From: Gonatopus flavifemur
Lineage: Eukaryota; Arthropoda; Insecta; Hymenoptera; Dryinidae
Assembly: GCA_018340375.1 (NCBI GenBank)
Contig: JAFFJZ010000001.1
Coordinates: 74,144,001-74,208,000, forward strand
DNA: 64,000 nt
Direction: 5' to 3'
Positions within the stretch are counted from its first letter, which is position 1, and each line of letters opens with the position of its first letter. The position numbers and the translations under genes are program-made. The notes under the pieces were generated by a model that saw only the letters and a program-made list of their open reading frames with translations, had not been told where the DNA came from and ran no database searches. Shown one piece after another: positions 30,453-42,086 of the stretch.

Positions 30453-31329
30453 TTATTTCAATTGTGGTGTTTTAGTTTGACCTACTAGTTTATCTCGCAA
30501 TATATTGAAATGCCCATGTACCTGAGACAATTGAGCTCTGAGGGAATCCGATAATTGTTTCTGCAACTGCTGAACTTCTAAAATTTCTTGACGAAGATTC
30601 TGATAATCTTTGGTGACTTGATTGACCGATCGGAGTAGACGAACTACAGATACCTGTTGATGATATTGAGAATAATATTATAATAATTAATAGTTGAGCA
30701 TAAGCAATATTCTTTTGTTGAGTTGAAATTCTAAGTCCTTATAATTTTATACAAAAACTTGGAGTACTTCAAAGTGAAAAATATTCCGATACCATTATGC
30801 AGAATACAGATCAACAAAAAAATACATTACCTCATTTTCTGGATCTTCAAATTCTCTTTCAAAGGCATCTATTTGCCAAGCGATCATATCTAATTTTCCA
30901 TCAGCTTTTTCTACCTACAAAATTGAAAATTTGATTGAACCTTCATGAACGCTTGTAGAATTACAATGTGGATTCAGATTGATTGAAAAAGACAACTATT
31001 ACAAAACAAAAAGAATGTTTGAATGGTTTGAATTCAAAACTGATATCAACAAAAATAGTTCATGCCAATTTCAAGTGGTAATTCTTCACTTCAATAATCA
31101 TTGTATTAAATCACAATCGTGAATAATTGGTGCAATGCTATTATCAAGTATGAAAGGTTTATAAAATTGGAATAGATGTTCATTCATGAAAACAAATAAA
31201 AATGTGAAAAGAACAAGAACAAATCTTATCAAAAAATAAGCAGGTTAACTCCTCAAACCTAAATTGACATTTCAGTTTGAAAGATGATGTATTTACACTT
31301 TGTTCTAGGTGAACGATAGCAGATTCCAT
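30453..31329 (-). CDS. SKA2: SKA2-like spindle and kinetochore-associated protein
   Basis: SKA2 is a small coiled-coil subunit of the SKA complex, which couples kinetochores to microtubules in mitosis. Three exons in transcript order: 31329-31297, 30914-30831 and 30653-30453. They encode 105 residues, close to human SKA2 (about 120). The N terminus MESAIVHLEQS joins VEKADGKLDMIAWQIDAFE, matching the family pattern of A-x-x-x-L-x-x-I and a Glu-rich helix. The rest (VVRLLRSVNQVTKDYQNLRQ, then ILEVQQLQKQLSDSL) is heptad-like coiled coil. The exons are too short for a simple ORF search and were assembled by phase. Identification rests on pattern, length and helix layout, so another small coiled-coil protein is possible. 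The gene is divergent from SNAP29. Confidence 0.65.
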
Positions 31330-31799
31330 ATTTTTCGTTGGATCACAATTCAATTCCTTCGAAATTGATATTTATGAGATATTTGTTCCAATCTTTTCTT
31401 AGTACTTTGATTCGAATAATTCAAACAAGCTCAAAGTTCAAATCGAATCGATTTTCTTTACAGGGAACTTGGCAGGAATGTTCTAAAATAAAACGTACAG
31501 TACTAGATGTTACACCGATCGTTGATTGCGTTCAAAATCTATAATTTCTCTTGGATTCCGATGGTGGAAACTGGATTTGTTTTTTTGCAAACAGGGCATC
31601 AAGGCATTCTGCAAAAAACTCGTGAATCAAGAGTGTAGTGTCTGGTAGTGTCGTTGTTAAATATCGTGACAGATTCAGGGGGTGTCAATTGAGGTTATTT
31701 ATTATCACGTCTCGGAATATCATTTATATATATTATTACAAAAGTATTTTAAACTTTTCTAAGAAACGTATTGATCGATCATTTACAGTATCATACGCG
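31330..31799. promoter_or_regulatory. Shared divergent promoter region, SKA2-like / SNAP29
   Basis: About 470 bp lie between the two start codons on opposite strands. TTTACAG at 31782-31788, just before the SNAP29 ATG, resembles a splice acceptor, so a non-coding SNAP29 exon may lie here. The frame stays open to 31638, but the conserved N terminus begins at 31800. Confidence 0.45.
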
Positions 31800-34280
31800 A
31801 TGGCAGGACAAAATTATTTAAGTGATCCGAAAAATCCATTCTTTGCATTCGAAGATGATGTTGACGATGAAACATTTTTAAAAAGTGCTCCTGTAAGACC
31901 CGAGTATAACAATCATTATTCCAATTTTGATAATGATTTAGAACAAAAACGTTTACAACTGTTGCAACGTAGAAAAGAAATTGAAGAACGCACGATACAA
32001 TCAAGTGACAGGTCGATATCGCTTCTCAGGGACTCTGAACAAATCGGAGCTGCAACAGCAGAGGTTCGTATTAATTGATGATCGACAATAATGTTACAGA
32101 TCACAAAAGCCGTGACGTGTCGTTTTGGAGTAACGACAGATTGAGATATTCTCTTAAAATTTCAAGTGACTTGCAGAAAAGAACAATGGAATGGATCATT
32201 CAAAAAGTTGAAAAATTCCAGAGATATTTTGGACTCATCCAATGTTATTTTTGCTACTCTTTTTATGGAAATCAAATAACGAAACGAATTTGGAATTGAT
32301 TTGAAAAATCAATTCTTCCAAACGAAATATAAAGGTTATGAATGTTATTAGAGGAATCAAAGATTCAAACTTCAAGGACATGAAATGAGAATATTATATC
32401 ATAACGTGGACTAATCAAAACAACCCTATTATGAGAGATCAACCTCATAAGTATATTCCTAGACACCTTTAAGAACTCTTAAAGAGGTTCTAATGTCATC
32501 CGATCCATCAATCTCAGAGATCGTTTGAAAGAGTGGTTTTATACAAAAAATCAATGCTTCAAATGACATAAGAATCTTTTTAAGAGCTCTTGGAGTTCTT
32601 TTTGAAATGCTGTTCTTATAACGCTTGATGAGTTTTCTTTGTATCTGCCCAGAATTCATAAAATAGATATATCTTGAAATTTCAATCACTTATTGGGATT
32701 AAAATACATAGGCCTTCACTTTCACATATTTCATCGGTGCTTGTTACCGAGAAGACTTTCGTCTTGAACATTGTCATCTGTTTTTAATCAAATTTTGTTA
32801 TATTCCATTTTTAATTCATTCTAATAAGCAAGTCACAATCTTATAATATACAAATGTAATTAACTGAGTGATGAACAATCCATATTCGAAGTCTTAAGAA
32901 TATAGAAAGGGATTTCGTTTGAACAAAAACACAAGTAAAACACAAGTAATAAGAATGTTTATTATATGTCAATGCATCATCAATATTTCATGAAATAAAT
33001 TAGAATCATAATAAGAATCAGTAATGAATTGCGTGTCATCTGGGCTATTACTAATACAATTTCCAATGTATGTGATATAATTCGCATCCAGGAACCATTC
33101 ATATGCTTCATTACAATATGATATTGAGTACAGATATCATGTGTTTCTTTAAAAATATGACAGGAAGAAATGAATAACTCAAAAAGCGTTCTTTCAAAAA
33201 TATTCTTGAATTTGAAGCCTTCTTTTTCCTCTTACCCATAATTTTTCAACTTGTTTATTCATTTAGTTGCTCTAATTGCTGGAGTAGCATAAGAGCCAAG
33301 AGAGGACCCTATAGTTTTTGATGAATTTGAAACTAGTAGGTGTAAAGCTAGCAACCGATTGTTGCAACCGTTGTTTGAACATTGTTAAAATCTCTTTTAT
33401 ATCATGAATCGAATCAGTAACATTTCCCTAATCGTTTCAAATGCTTGAATCCTTTATAAAAGTTTTGTATGAATAGTTATGATAATCTGTTGCTCGTCAC
33501 ATTAGTTTTTGCACATAAAACATAAAAGATTACAGAAAAATTGAATGAAATTTCCTATTTGATAGAAAAAAAAATAGAATCTCCGTTTGTGGTCACAATT
33601 TCAATTCTCACACTTGATAATCATTTTAAGAACATCGATCATCAATATTTATCATACGATACACAAATATATTATCATGGATGATATTATCGTTAGTGTT
33701 GTAAATTATTTCACATTGTAAGAAATCGTAAAATTTCTTTTCACAGGAATTGATTAGACAAAGAGAACAATTAGAAAGAACAGAGAAGAGATTGGACGAT
33801 ATAAACAGTACGCTGAGATTCAGTCAGAAACATATTCAAGGTATAAAAAGTGTTTTTGGCAGCCTGAAAAATTATCTCAGTGGGAAGTCCCTTGATGGTC
33901 CAACCCCTTCAATGGTGTCTTCGAAGTTATCTGAATCTTCGAATCCTGGACCCGCGGTATCGCCTGCTTTATCCCACTCTTTGGAAGAAGTTCAGAGTCG
34001 TGCGATCGCTACGCATCCGGCATTGAAATTTAGAGACGTTTTCGATGATTCTACACCTCAGGATTCGAATCGTAGGACTAATAACGTCAGTGCTGTGTTA
34101 GAGAAGAATCTTGATGAGATGAGTGGTTCGTTAGCAAGATTAAAAGACTTGGCGATTGGTCTTTCGGAAGAAATCGAATCTCAAAATGATCTAATCGATA
34201 ATATAACTGATAAGACTGAAACCACTGATATTATGCTGCAAAGACAAAACAAAGATCTAACTTATTTATTAAAGAAATAA
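31800..34280 (+). CDS. SNAP29: SNAP29, Qbc-SNARE
   Basis: A soluble Qbc-SNARE acting in membrane fusion, notably autophagosome-lysosome and endosomal fusion, and in recycling. Two coding exons, 31800-32063 and 33747-34280, give 265 residues. The start MAGQNYLSDPKNPF was chosen because it carries the family's N-terminal NPF motif (residues 12-14, known to bind EH-domain proteins) near an acidic patch; the frame is open further upstream. The first SNARE helix spans the splice junction (TAEELIRQREQLERTEKRLD, then ISTLRF-like and SQKHIQGIKSVFGSL). The second is C-terminal (NLDEMSGSLARLKDLAIGLS to the end) with a central Gln in EEIESQNDL. No palmitoylation Cys cluster is present, as expected for SNAP29 rather than SNAP25. 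The intron donor GTTCGT is non-consensus. Confidence 0.92.
32064..33746. other. SNAP29 intron
   Basis: A 1.7-kb AT-rich intron splitting the first SNARE helix. No exon, RNA gene or clear transposon terminus was recognised. Confidence 0.5.
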
Positions 34281-35566
34281 ATTCAATAAATAGCAATCGG
34301 TGGTGACTCCTTTCAATTCATATTTATTATGAAAAGTGAATATATAACTTCCAAATGTATATTTGAGTTTGATTTCATTATTCACTATCTATTCTATCGA
34401 ATGAACAAAACTGTGGCGATACCTTTTCTTTTTCTGCCTAATGAATCATATGAAAAATTAATACACGTTGAAAAGAGTCATTAGAATGATTATTATAAAA
34501 ATTTGTATTTTGTACATTTATAAATCCTATTTGGTATCTTGAACATTTGTAAAATAAGTTTCTTAAATAACGCAAACGCGTAAACTTAAATAAAATACTA
34601 CGAATAATTGTTTGAAGTGAATCATATACATACATATACATATATAATATATACATACATTTAATGTTGATTTGTTACAAATATACTTTGAAATTATATT
34701 TTTGAACTATGAAATTATATTTCATCACATCGAATTTTATTGATTCCACATAATTTAAGAAATATGTTGTAAAATATATATTCCAAGTATCGGTCAAAGT
34801 TCATTTGATATACAAGCGATAAAAAATTCTGCCCAGATAGTTGGAATACATTTTAGAATTTTATTAGAGAAACTGTCATATGAATATATTCGCATATACG
34901 TATAAGAAAAATATTCTAACATTCACCATATACAGTGTTATTTCCATTATCAAAATAGGGTACATTAATAAATAGATAAAATATTCATGTTGTATTACTT
35001 CATAAACATAATTGATTAGATTTTAAGAACATCATTGTAAAATTATTATAAATGAATCTTGTATAAAGAATTGAAATACGCACATTTAGTTATTATTAAA
35101 ATCTGGTAATTCTTATGTTAATTTCTACATCCTGTTCTCTAAAGAAAATACGCTTCATCAGGAAAATTACATTAAGACCTCAGGATAAATTGTGGATATC
35201 TATTTCGTATAAGGTGTTGAAATTGAGAATTGAATTGAAAAAAAATAAGGCCATATGCTGTGTAAAGAGACAACAATATTTCGTTGAAAGGGAACACCAA
35301 AATTCACGTTTTCGTCAATGGGACCCATCCCACGAGGTATAATCCAGGAAGAAGATAGTCCGTTGACCATTGGATGGATTTCATAGGTACATCCACTTGT
35401 GTGATACCCGAGTGTAGCGGATCATCCGCATCATTCAACAATACCCATACATACTCCACACTGAAAGTGCTATACGTGTTACGAATACGAGCAAACGCCT
35501 AGTTTCGTTGACCTACTCCCACACCCGTAGCCAAAGCACTGTCTTGGTTCTGGCAAAGTCGAGTTC
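34281..35566. other. SNAP29 3' flank
   Basis: AATAAA at 34285-34290 lies only a few bases after the SNAP29 stop. Further AT-rich 3' flank follows. From about 35340 the sequence becomes GC-richer, leading into a possible promoter and first exon. Confidence 0.4.
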
Positions 35567-35704
35567 AGTCGTCAACAACCGGTTCTGTGATCCGGGCCCT
35601 CTCTCTCTGGGTCTGATTTCTCGCCAAGCGCCTTCATGCAAACTAACGATAACGTGGTTGCTATCTGAACCAAAAAGAAAATCTCCTTTGGAATTGTATA
35701 CAAT
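35567..35704 (+). other. Candidate non-coding first exon (possibly of the AA15 LPMO gene)
   Basis: Within a GC-richer patch (about 35340-35705), a TTCAGTC initiator-like site (35564-35570) is followed by about 140 bp ending at a consensus donor AAT|GTAAGT. The LPMO coding exon is preceded by a strong acceptor (TTCTGTTCCAG, exon from 42042) with no start codon pairing further upstream. A spliced 5' UTR is therefore expected, and this is the best upstream candidate seen. The link is inferred. Confidence 0.35.
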
Positions 35705-37517
35705 GTAAGTACAAACAGAAGTGTATTTTTCATTCGTTTTTACATTTTAATTCATACTAATGTGAAAATTTCATAACTAACTGTAAAGACGATTTGACAT
35801 GAATCAACATCCTTAAATGTGACACGCCGATGAACCATTTTTTTTAGATCAAATCCATCCTCTGTGAAATGTGTTTTTTGGATGTACATATAAATGAATT
35901 GAAATATTTAGGAAAATATTAATTGTGTCTAATTATTGTACTTATATGACACATCTAAATATCTGGATATCTGTGGACTACATGTATTCGATGTAACTGC
36001 AAAATATAGTGTTTATTTAATATGTTTATGAGTGTATTTTTAATATTGAAAATTAAAATTTAAGGATAGATAGATTTTTAGTAAAATTGCATTAAATTGG
36101 TTTTAAATATGTAGAATTAAATATAATTTATATAGGATTCGATAAATTTTATACACAACTTGTATATAATTATATATAAATTATATTGAATTTTGAAAAT
36201 TTTTCAATCCAGGTGATTGAGCATGAAAGCATCCTATGAAGCATCGTTTTTTTTTTATTCGTGAATAGTTTTGACATCTTTTTTACTGATCTCATTTTTA
36301 TGCTTGACGTGACGAAACTGTAACAAGAAAGTGCCACAATTTTAATGCATTGTAGAATGAAATGATATTATTTCGAAGGTGACCATTTTTAGAGGTTGAC
36401 CATATTGTGAATCATTTATACGTTATGATGAATCATATTATTCCTTAGCATATTTAATTTATGCACGAGAGATTAGGTTATCCTTGTGAGCAAAATATGT
36501 TGATATAAATAATGAATCAATCGAGCATGGGATATGAGAAATTTCTTCAAATACGACGTAAAATCCTTCCTTCACCTTGAACACTACGTTTAATTTCTAT
36601 ACTGCTTATCGAATAAACCCATCACTAAAATCCTGTAGAAAAGAGATCTTTTTGATAACGTCACGTAGAAAATTATAATAACTTTTCACATCTCTGAATA
36701 AAATAATATTATTGTATTAAAATTAGCAGTAAACACGGCAGAATCTTTAATCGGTGCAGCAATCAGATTCTCGCTATCATCTTGGAATGACAAAAGCAAA
36801 TTGTTGATACCATTTTGGGCGCTTATTGTTTCGTATAATGTAAAAATACATGTAACTTGATCCATAAGATATATTGAAAGGAATTTGTAAAAAAAACTCG
36901 AGGTTTCTAAAAATGTGAAGATTCATCGTTGAGTTTGCGATGAGGATCAAAAAGGAAGAAATATATCAAATCATCAATAGAGAGAAATTTTTAGCTTGGA
37001 TATTTTTTATAAAAACTTCATACAAATTTGACACAAAATACCAATATTCTGGAATACCGCTCGTCATTAATTTGAATTCAAAGCTACTCCGAAGAAATAG
37101 TAAGAAAATAAACGTATAAAAATGTATATGGTTTTAGAAATAGTATTGTATCATGCCGCAATACTCACCATCGAACTCACGGCAACCAAGCGTATGTGTT
37201 TGGAATAAAGAACAGTTATAGTTCTATCGCAATTGCAGGACAAGAGAACATGACAGATTTTGTCAAAAGTATCGATTAAAAAGTATGTCATATAACATTT
37301 GAAAGTTATAAGATGAGCGCGTGTCGGTTTTTGACATTTTGATTGAAAAAAAAATCAGAATTATATATAAATTATATATAACTCAATACATTTTATATAT
37401 AATTTTGAAAATTTGTCTACTCGATGAGGTTTTTTTTTTAAATACAACAGTGGGAAGATTGTTGAATTTCATGAATATGTGTTCAATCCTGCTGGATAAA
37501 CAGTAGAACTTTGCCCA

Positions 37518-37619
37518 CCCTGCTTAAAGAATCTCATTGAACCGATTGATTATTCTCATTGATTCCGATTCAGAAAACCGATTCAAACCCATTAAAAATT
37601 GATTCTCAAATAAGCAGGG
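37518..37619. mobile_element. CCCTGCTTAAAGAATC MITE, CA duplication
   Basis: A 102-bp element starting CCCTGCTTAAAGAATCTCAT and ending GATTCTCAAATAAGCAGGG, flanked by CA on both sides. The termini resemble the CCCTGGTTAAAAGAATC family but differ at several positions. Confidence 0.75.
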
Positions 37620-39103
37620 CAGTTCTGTACGACGACTAATTCGGCATAGAAAATTCATCACTGTTGCCTTCTGTGTTCTAATTCATATTTCATAATTGAT
37701 TCGATATATAAATAATTATAAAATTACAAGAGTAATAATGTTATGTGTGTGGTATTAATAGCAAATTGAACAACGTTATCAAGCCATCTCTCTAAGGTGC
37801 TCTATCAGACCGTGAAAATGAAGGTAGAGTTTCAGTTGGAACTCAATAAAAAATTATTGTCGACGATTTCCTTTCCAACAAATAAACTGTTAATTAGAGA
37901 TAATTGTATATCATAAATTCGCATGTTATCCGAAAATAGAAAAAAAAAAAATAGAACGTTGTGTCAAAAATTGATATTCATTTTCTACAGTGTTTGGTGA
38001 AAAATTGTTACAGCAATTCAAATGTATGACATAAGATGAAGTGAAATGATATGTTGTGAAACAGCATCCTCATTACATTTAAAAAATGAAATAATTTTTC
38101 TCCTTTCTAAACTGAAACGAAATTAGACTTCAAACTTCTACAAACTGATATCATTTTTAAGAATATTCTTTTTTTCGTTTGATATGAAGCCTTAACAATA
38201 TAATATCAGAAGTGAAAATGATTTTTAATCATTTCAATTGAAAGCCCGAAGAGAAGAAAAACCTTTCTGAGAATACCACATTGTTTGTAATTATTGTCAC
38301 TAACTTCTAATAAGACACATTTAAAAATGAAAATATGTCACTTTGTGATATTAATTGTTTTTAATGTAGGTGAGCAAAACCTATGATGAGCGTTTTCATA
38401 TTTTGTTTTTACGTCCACCCAGCCGTTGTGTACTGCACAAGTAAGCGGGAGAGTTGTCGGTCTCGCGACTTTGATTAGACACTATAATTACATGCATGAG
38501 TTCGCTCCATTCTTTCTTACATATTCAACATTTGAAGATGTTGCTTTTTACTTGCGCACGATAATTCGCTGCTCCTGGCTGTAACCCTGATTCCATCACC
38601 TCATTTTCCATGATAAACGATTGTACTGACAAATATCGTTGAAGTTTGAATCATTCGTCTATCGGTTGTCGTTTAGAATGTATAAATGAACAATACCTTC
38701 TTGTTCCCCATGAACAAACTTTGATGATTCCCGATTTGATATTTCCCATTCCTTCGATCTTTCTTGGTGAAAAGTACAATTCATTGGTTCTTTGACTTTC
38801 TAATCGCACATTTTCCTCGCCATCGATTCGCAACGAATCTTCTTAACGTGAAGTTCATCTCTTTCTCTTCCCACGAATTTATAATCCATAACGTCGCACA
38901 CCATTCTACATCAAAATAATTATTCACGCGTCAATTCTCACGATTCAATTAATCCACCGTGAACATTTATAAAATCATCTCGTGTATCGATAAGCAGGTC
39001 AGACAGTTCTGAATTGATTAATATATTCGTTAGAGAAAGAGTTCTTCAAATTTCACTATAAAAACTCTTTGAATATATTCCTTTCAACATTTTGCTGTTG
39101 AAA

Positions 39104-39688
39104 TCCGTATGGAAAGATTTCGCTGAAAAATGTTTGCAAAACTATGAAAAATCTCTGAGAATCTCTGAAATTTTGATGAGAAATCTAAGATTTTTGGGAC
39201 ATTCTTTACAGACTTTTTTCAGACTTTTTTCAGAGTTTCTCAGAGGTTTTTCATACTTTTTCAGAGAAATAGTAAGGAAATTGCACTCTGAAAAAACTCT
39301 GACAAAACTCTAATAAATTGTTGACATTTTTCTGATTATTGAAAAATCCTGAAATTCAATAAATACATTCATATGCCGTATTCAAATATCATGTGTGAAA
39401 AAGTGTTTGAAAATTTTTTAATTTTTTTCTAAAAGTCAGAAAAATGTTAGCAATCCATCAGAGTTTTGTCAGAGTTTTTTCAGAGTGCAATTTCGTTACT
39501 ATTCCTCTGAAAAAGAATGCAAAAACTCTGAGAAACTCTGAAAAAATTCTGAAAAAAGTCTGTAAAAAATGTCCCAAAAATATTAGATTTCTCATCAAAA
39601 TTTCAGAGTTTCTCAGAATTTTTTCATTTTTTCTCAGAGATTTTTCATAGTTTTACAGACATTTTTCAGCGAAATATTTCCATACGGG
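39104..39688. mobile_element. Long foldback element (CCCGTATGGAAA), AA duplication
   Basis: Two inverted arms of about 230 bp (39104 to about 39340 and about 39437 to 39688) flank a loop of about 95 bp. The ends read TCCGTATGGAAAGATTTCGC and, inverted, CCCGTATGGAAATATTTCGC, with AA on both sides. The arms are built from short CTCTGAGAAA / CAGAGTTTTT motifs, recalling the minisatellite at 1076-2545. Confidence 0.85.
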
Positions 39689-39804
39689 AATATACGATTC
39701 TCATCACATTTCGATGGATCAGGAAGTATCAATCGGGGGAAAGGAGTTATTGCCAGCTTCATTGATTCAAGCATGAATTTAGCATGGGATATCAAAGGAC
39801 TGAA

Positions 39805-40198
39805 CCCTCTTTAAAATGTCTGTTAGAATCAATTCAAAAATTTCTGCCTCGCTTCAACCGGTTTTTGTTATGGGAAATGCGGTAAAATTTGACGCATCTT
39901 TTATCCGTATTTGAACGGGTCTAACGGTCCTTTTGGAACGCGGCCGGTTAGAATCTGTGTGAAAATATCTTCTGTCAATATTGAATGAGAGAATTTGTCC
40001 AAGCTACAAATGTCAAGCAGGTGCGATTAGAAAATTTTTGTCAGTCTCTAACGGGATCTTTCAAATTTGGAATGCTAGACAGAAGCAGATGAAAAAATCC
40101 TCTCGTTTTTTACTGCGTCTTCTATGACAAAAACCGGCCAGCAGAATTAAAGTAGGCATCAATTTTGTCGCAGATTCAAAGAGACATTTTTAACAGGA
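39805..40198. mobile_element. CCCTCTTTAAAATGTCT MITE, AA duplication
   Basis: It starts CCCTCTTTAAAATGTCTGTT and ends GAGACATTTTTAACAGGA (last G to A), flanked by AA. The interior has weakly palindromic segments such as AAAACCGG and CCGGTTTTTG. Confidence 0.65.
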
Positions 40199-40464
40199 AA
40201 TGTTTCAGTATTTTTGTATTTAATTATAAATTAGTTTGAATGAACAATTCACATGAATCCCAAAATCCTGCAGGTTCTTTTTTGGCTATTTCAAGAAGGA
40301 ATTTTCACTCCAATGAAATGACATTTCATTCTTCATGCAGCCAGTACGGAACCTATTATCTCTTCGTTCGAGTAGAATTCTCACTCTTTTTTAGATTTGG
40401 AGAGTAGAAAAATTGATGATTTATGATACTGCGAATAGGATACATTCAAGTAGAAATATCACAA

Positions 40465-40854
40465 CCTGAAGAGAACATGACGCTTCAGCGAACGTTCAAA
40501 TTAGATCTGTATGGATCGGGTCGAAGGTTCGTGAAAGCTAACTTTTAGATTCACAAACGTTTGACAAAGGTACTTCGAACGTTGAAATATCCGCCTCATA
40601 ATATTTTCAGGAAACATAGATGGAACTTTCGCTGAAGGCTCATCGAAGGTTTGACGAAGCTTCACAAGATCTTCGACATAAACTTTCGATGAACCTTCAG
40701 CGAACGTTCCATCTATGTTTCCTGAAAGTGATTTGAGGCAGACATTTCAACTTTCGTAGTGTCTTTGCCAAACGTTTGTGAATCTCAAAATTAGCTTTCA
40801 TGATCTATACGGATCTGATCCGAACGTTCGCTAAAGCTTCATGTTCTCTTCGGG
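40465..40854. mobile_element. Foldback element (GAAGAGAACATGA), AA duplication
   Basis: Arms of about 190 bp run from CCTGAAGAGAACATGACGCT to the inverted CATGTTCTCTTCGGG. They match along most of their length, for example GGAAACATAGATGGAAC and its inverse near the centre. AA flanks both ends. Repeated CGAACGTTCG-like palindromes fill the arms. Confidence 0.85.
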
Positions 40855-41163
40855 AATAATTATTCAACAACTGGTCAGAAACTTTCAGAAAACATTTCAT
40901 GTTTTGCGATATATTCTGTAGACAGGTTTCAAATATCATAAGCAACACTTTTACGATGTCCTCAGATGTCTTGAAGGACATTTCTTAGGAATCTTTCAAA
41001 TGTAATCAGAGTTTAAGAAATCTTAGATTTGTTTAGAAGATATCACAAGGTACGGAATGCTTTGGATGTGCAGTTATCTCATTCTTAACTCAATCGTTTT
41101 CCTCACACGGAGAAAAAAGTATTGCTGGCATAGCAAGCAGGTCTGTTACTATAGCGCCTACAA

Positions 41164-41424
41164 CCCACACAACAATTTTGGATCATTTTGAAAGATATCT
41201 TAAAGAATTCGAAAAAATGTCTCATGAAACACCAAAAGATATCTTTTGGAAGTCTTCATGCGAGATTTCTTGAAGTTTTCTGAAGGTATCTTTTAGAATT
41301 CTTAAAGATATCTCCCGTAAGATATTTTAAAGATGTCTTTAGGTGTTTCATAAGACATCTTTTAAAATTCTTTAAGATATCTTTTAGAATGTTCCGGAAG
41401 AATTCTTCAAAATTGTTATCTGGG
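41164..41424. mobile_element. CCCACACAACAATTTTG foldback MITE, AA duplication
   Basis: It starts CCCACACAACAATTTTGGAT and ends CAAAATTGTTATCTGGG, with AA on both sides. The arms are inverted repeats rich in AAAGATATCTTTT and AAGAATTC motifs. It is nested in the element 41106-41747. Confidence 0.8.
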
Positions 41425-41563
41425 AAGTAAAATTAGCTGAAAGAGCAAGAAAAATGTTTGACACAACTCAATTTTTTGGCTGACATAAACAAATTCGTTA
41501 AGGAGATACTAGCGCTGGGACATTAGCCAAATTTTTCGTGAATACTCTTATATTTTTGAAACA

Positions 41564-41614
41564 TCGCTCTATACAGCATTTCTATAGACATTCAAGAAAT
41601 GCTGTATAGAGCGA
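41564..41614. repeat. Perfect 20-bp stem-loop, related to 52837-52904
   Basis: TCGCTCTATACAGCATTTCT (41564-41583) is perfectly complementary to 41595-41614 across an 11-nt loop, and weaker pairing extends about 25 nt further out on both sides. The stem matches the one at 52837-52904 except at two positions, both changed in a base-paired way. Confidence 0.8.
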
Positions 41615-42086
41615 TATTTTCAAAATATTCAAGTATTGTGGAGAAATCTCACACAGAACTAACTTCTCAGCTGCTGCAGTAAATATTTTTGCAAGGACAA
41701 CAAATTTCTCTGTAGACGCTATATTAGCAAACCATTTTTTCTCCATGCATATTAGTGCATATAAATAAACAAACTTCAAATTCGATTATTAAAGCTTCGT
41801 TGACCCTGCTATTTTCACCTTCGGCTTTAATTCATTTCTACAGCTTCAGCGTAATTGTTGTTGGTTTTTTGCTTCAATTCGAAAATCATTTGAAAAGTTT
41901 ATCCTTCAACGATATGTCAAAAATATTAAATGATTATTATACAACATGTGTTGAAAAAATATAAAAAATTCGAAACTTCTATGGAATAATAATCAGAACA
42001 GCATTCACTAATTCTGTTATTATACACTTGTTCTGTTCCAGATAGTCAATGTTCTCTTTGAACCAGCAGTTCCTTTTCCAAGTAAG

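Larger units (their letters stand above)
41106..41747. mobile_element. CACGGAGAAAAAAG element hosting later insertions
   Basis: It starts CACGGAGAAAAAAGTATTGC and ends GCAAACCATTTTTTCTCCATG, an imperfect inverted repeat. The flanks are CA on both sides rather than TA. A CCC...GGG element (41164-41424) and a stem-loop (41564-41614) lie inside it. Confidence 0.6.
35705..42041. other. Gene-free stretch with a cluster of foldback elements
   Basis: It is either intergenic or a long 5'-UTR intron of the LPMO gene. From 35.7 to 37.5 kb it is plain AT-rich DNA, with a shared AT-rich motif near 36120-36205 and 37355-37420. From 37.5 kb onward it holds the elements listed separately at 37518, 39104, 39805, 40465, 41106 and 41164. 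No coding exon was recognised. Confidence 0.5.

Noticed and set aside
31638..31799. N-terminal extension of SNAP29 by 54 codons
   Set aside because: The extension lacks similarity to SNAP29, and the conserved acidic/NPF N terminus begins at the ATG at 31800; a splice-acceptor-like site just upstream supports a UTR.
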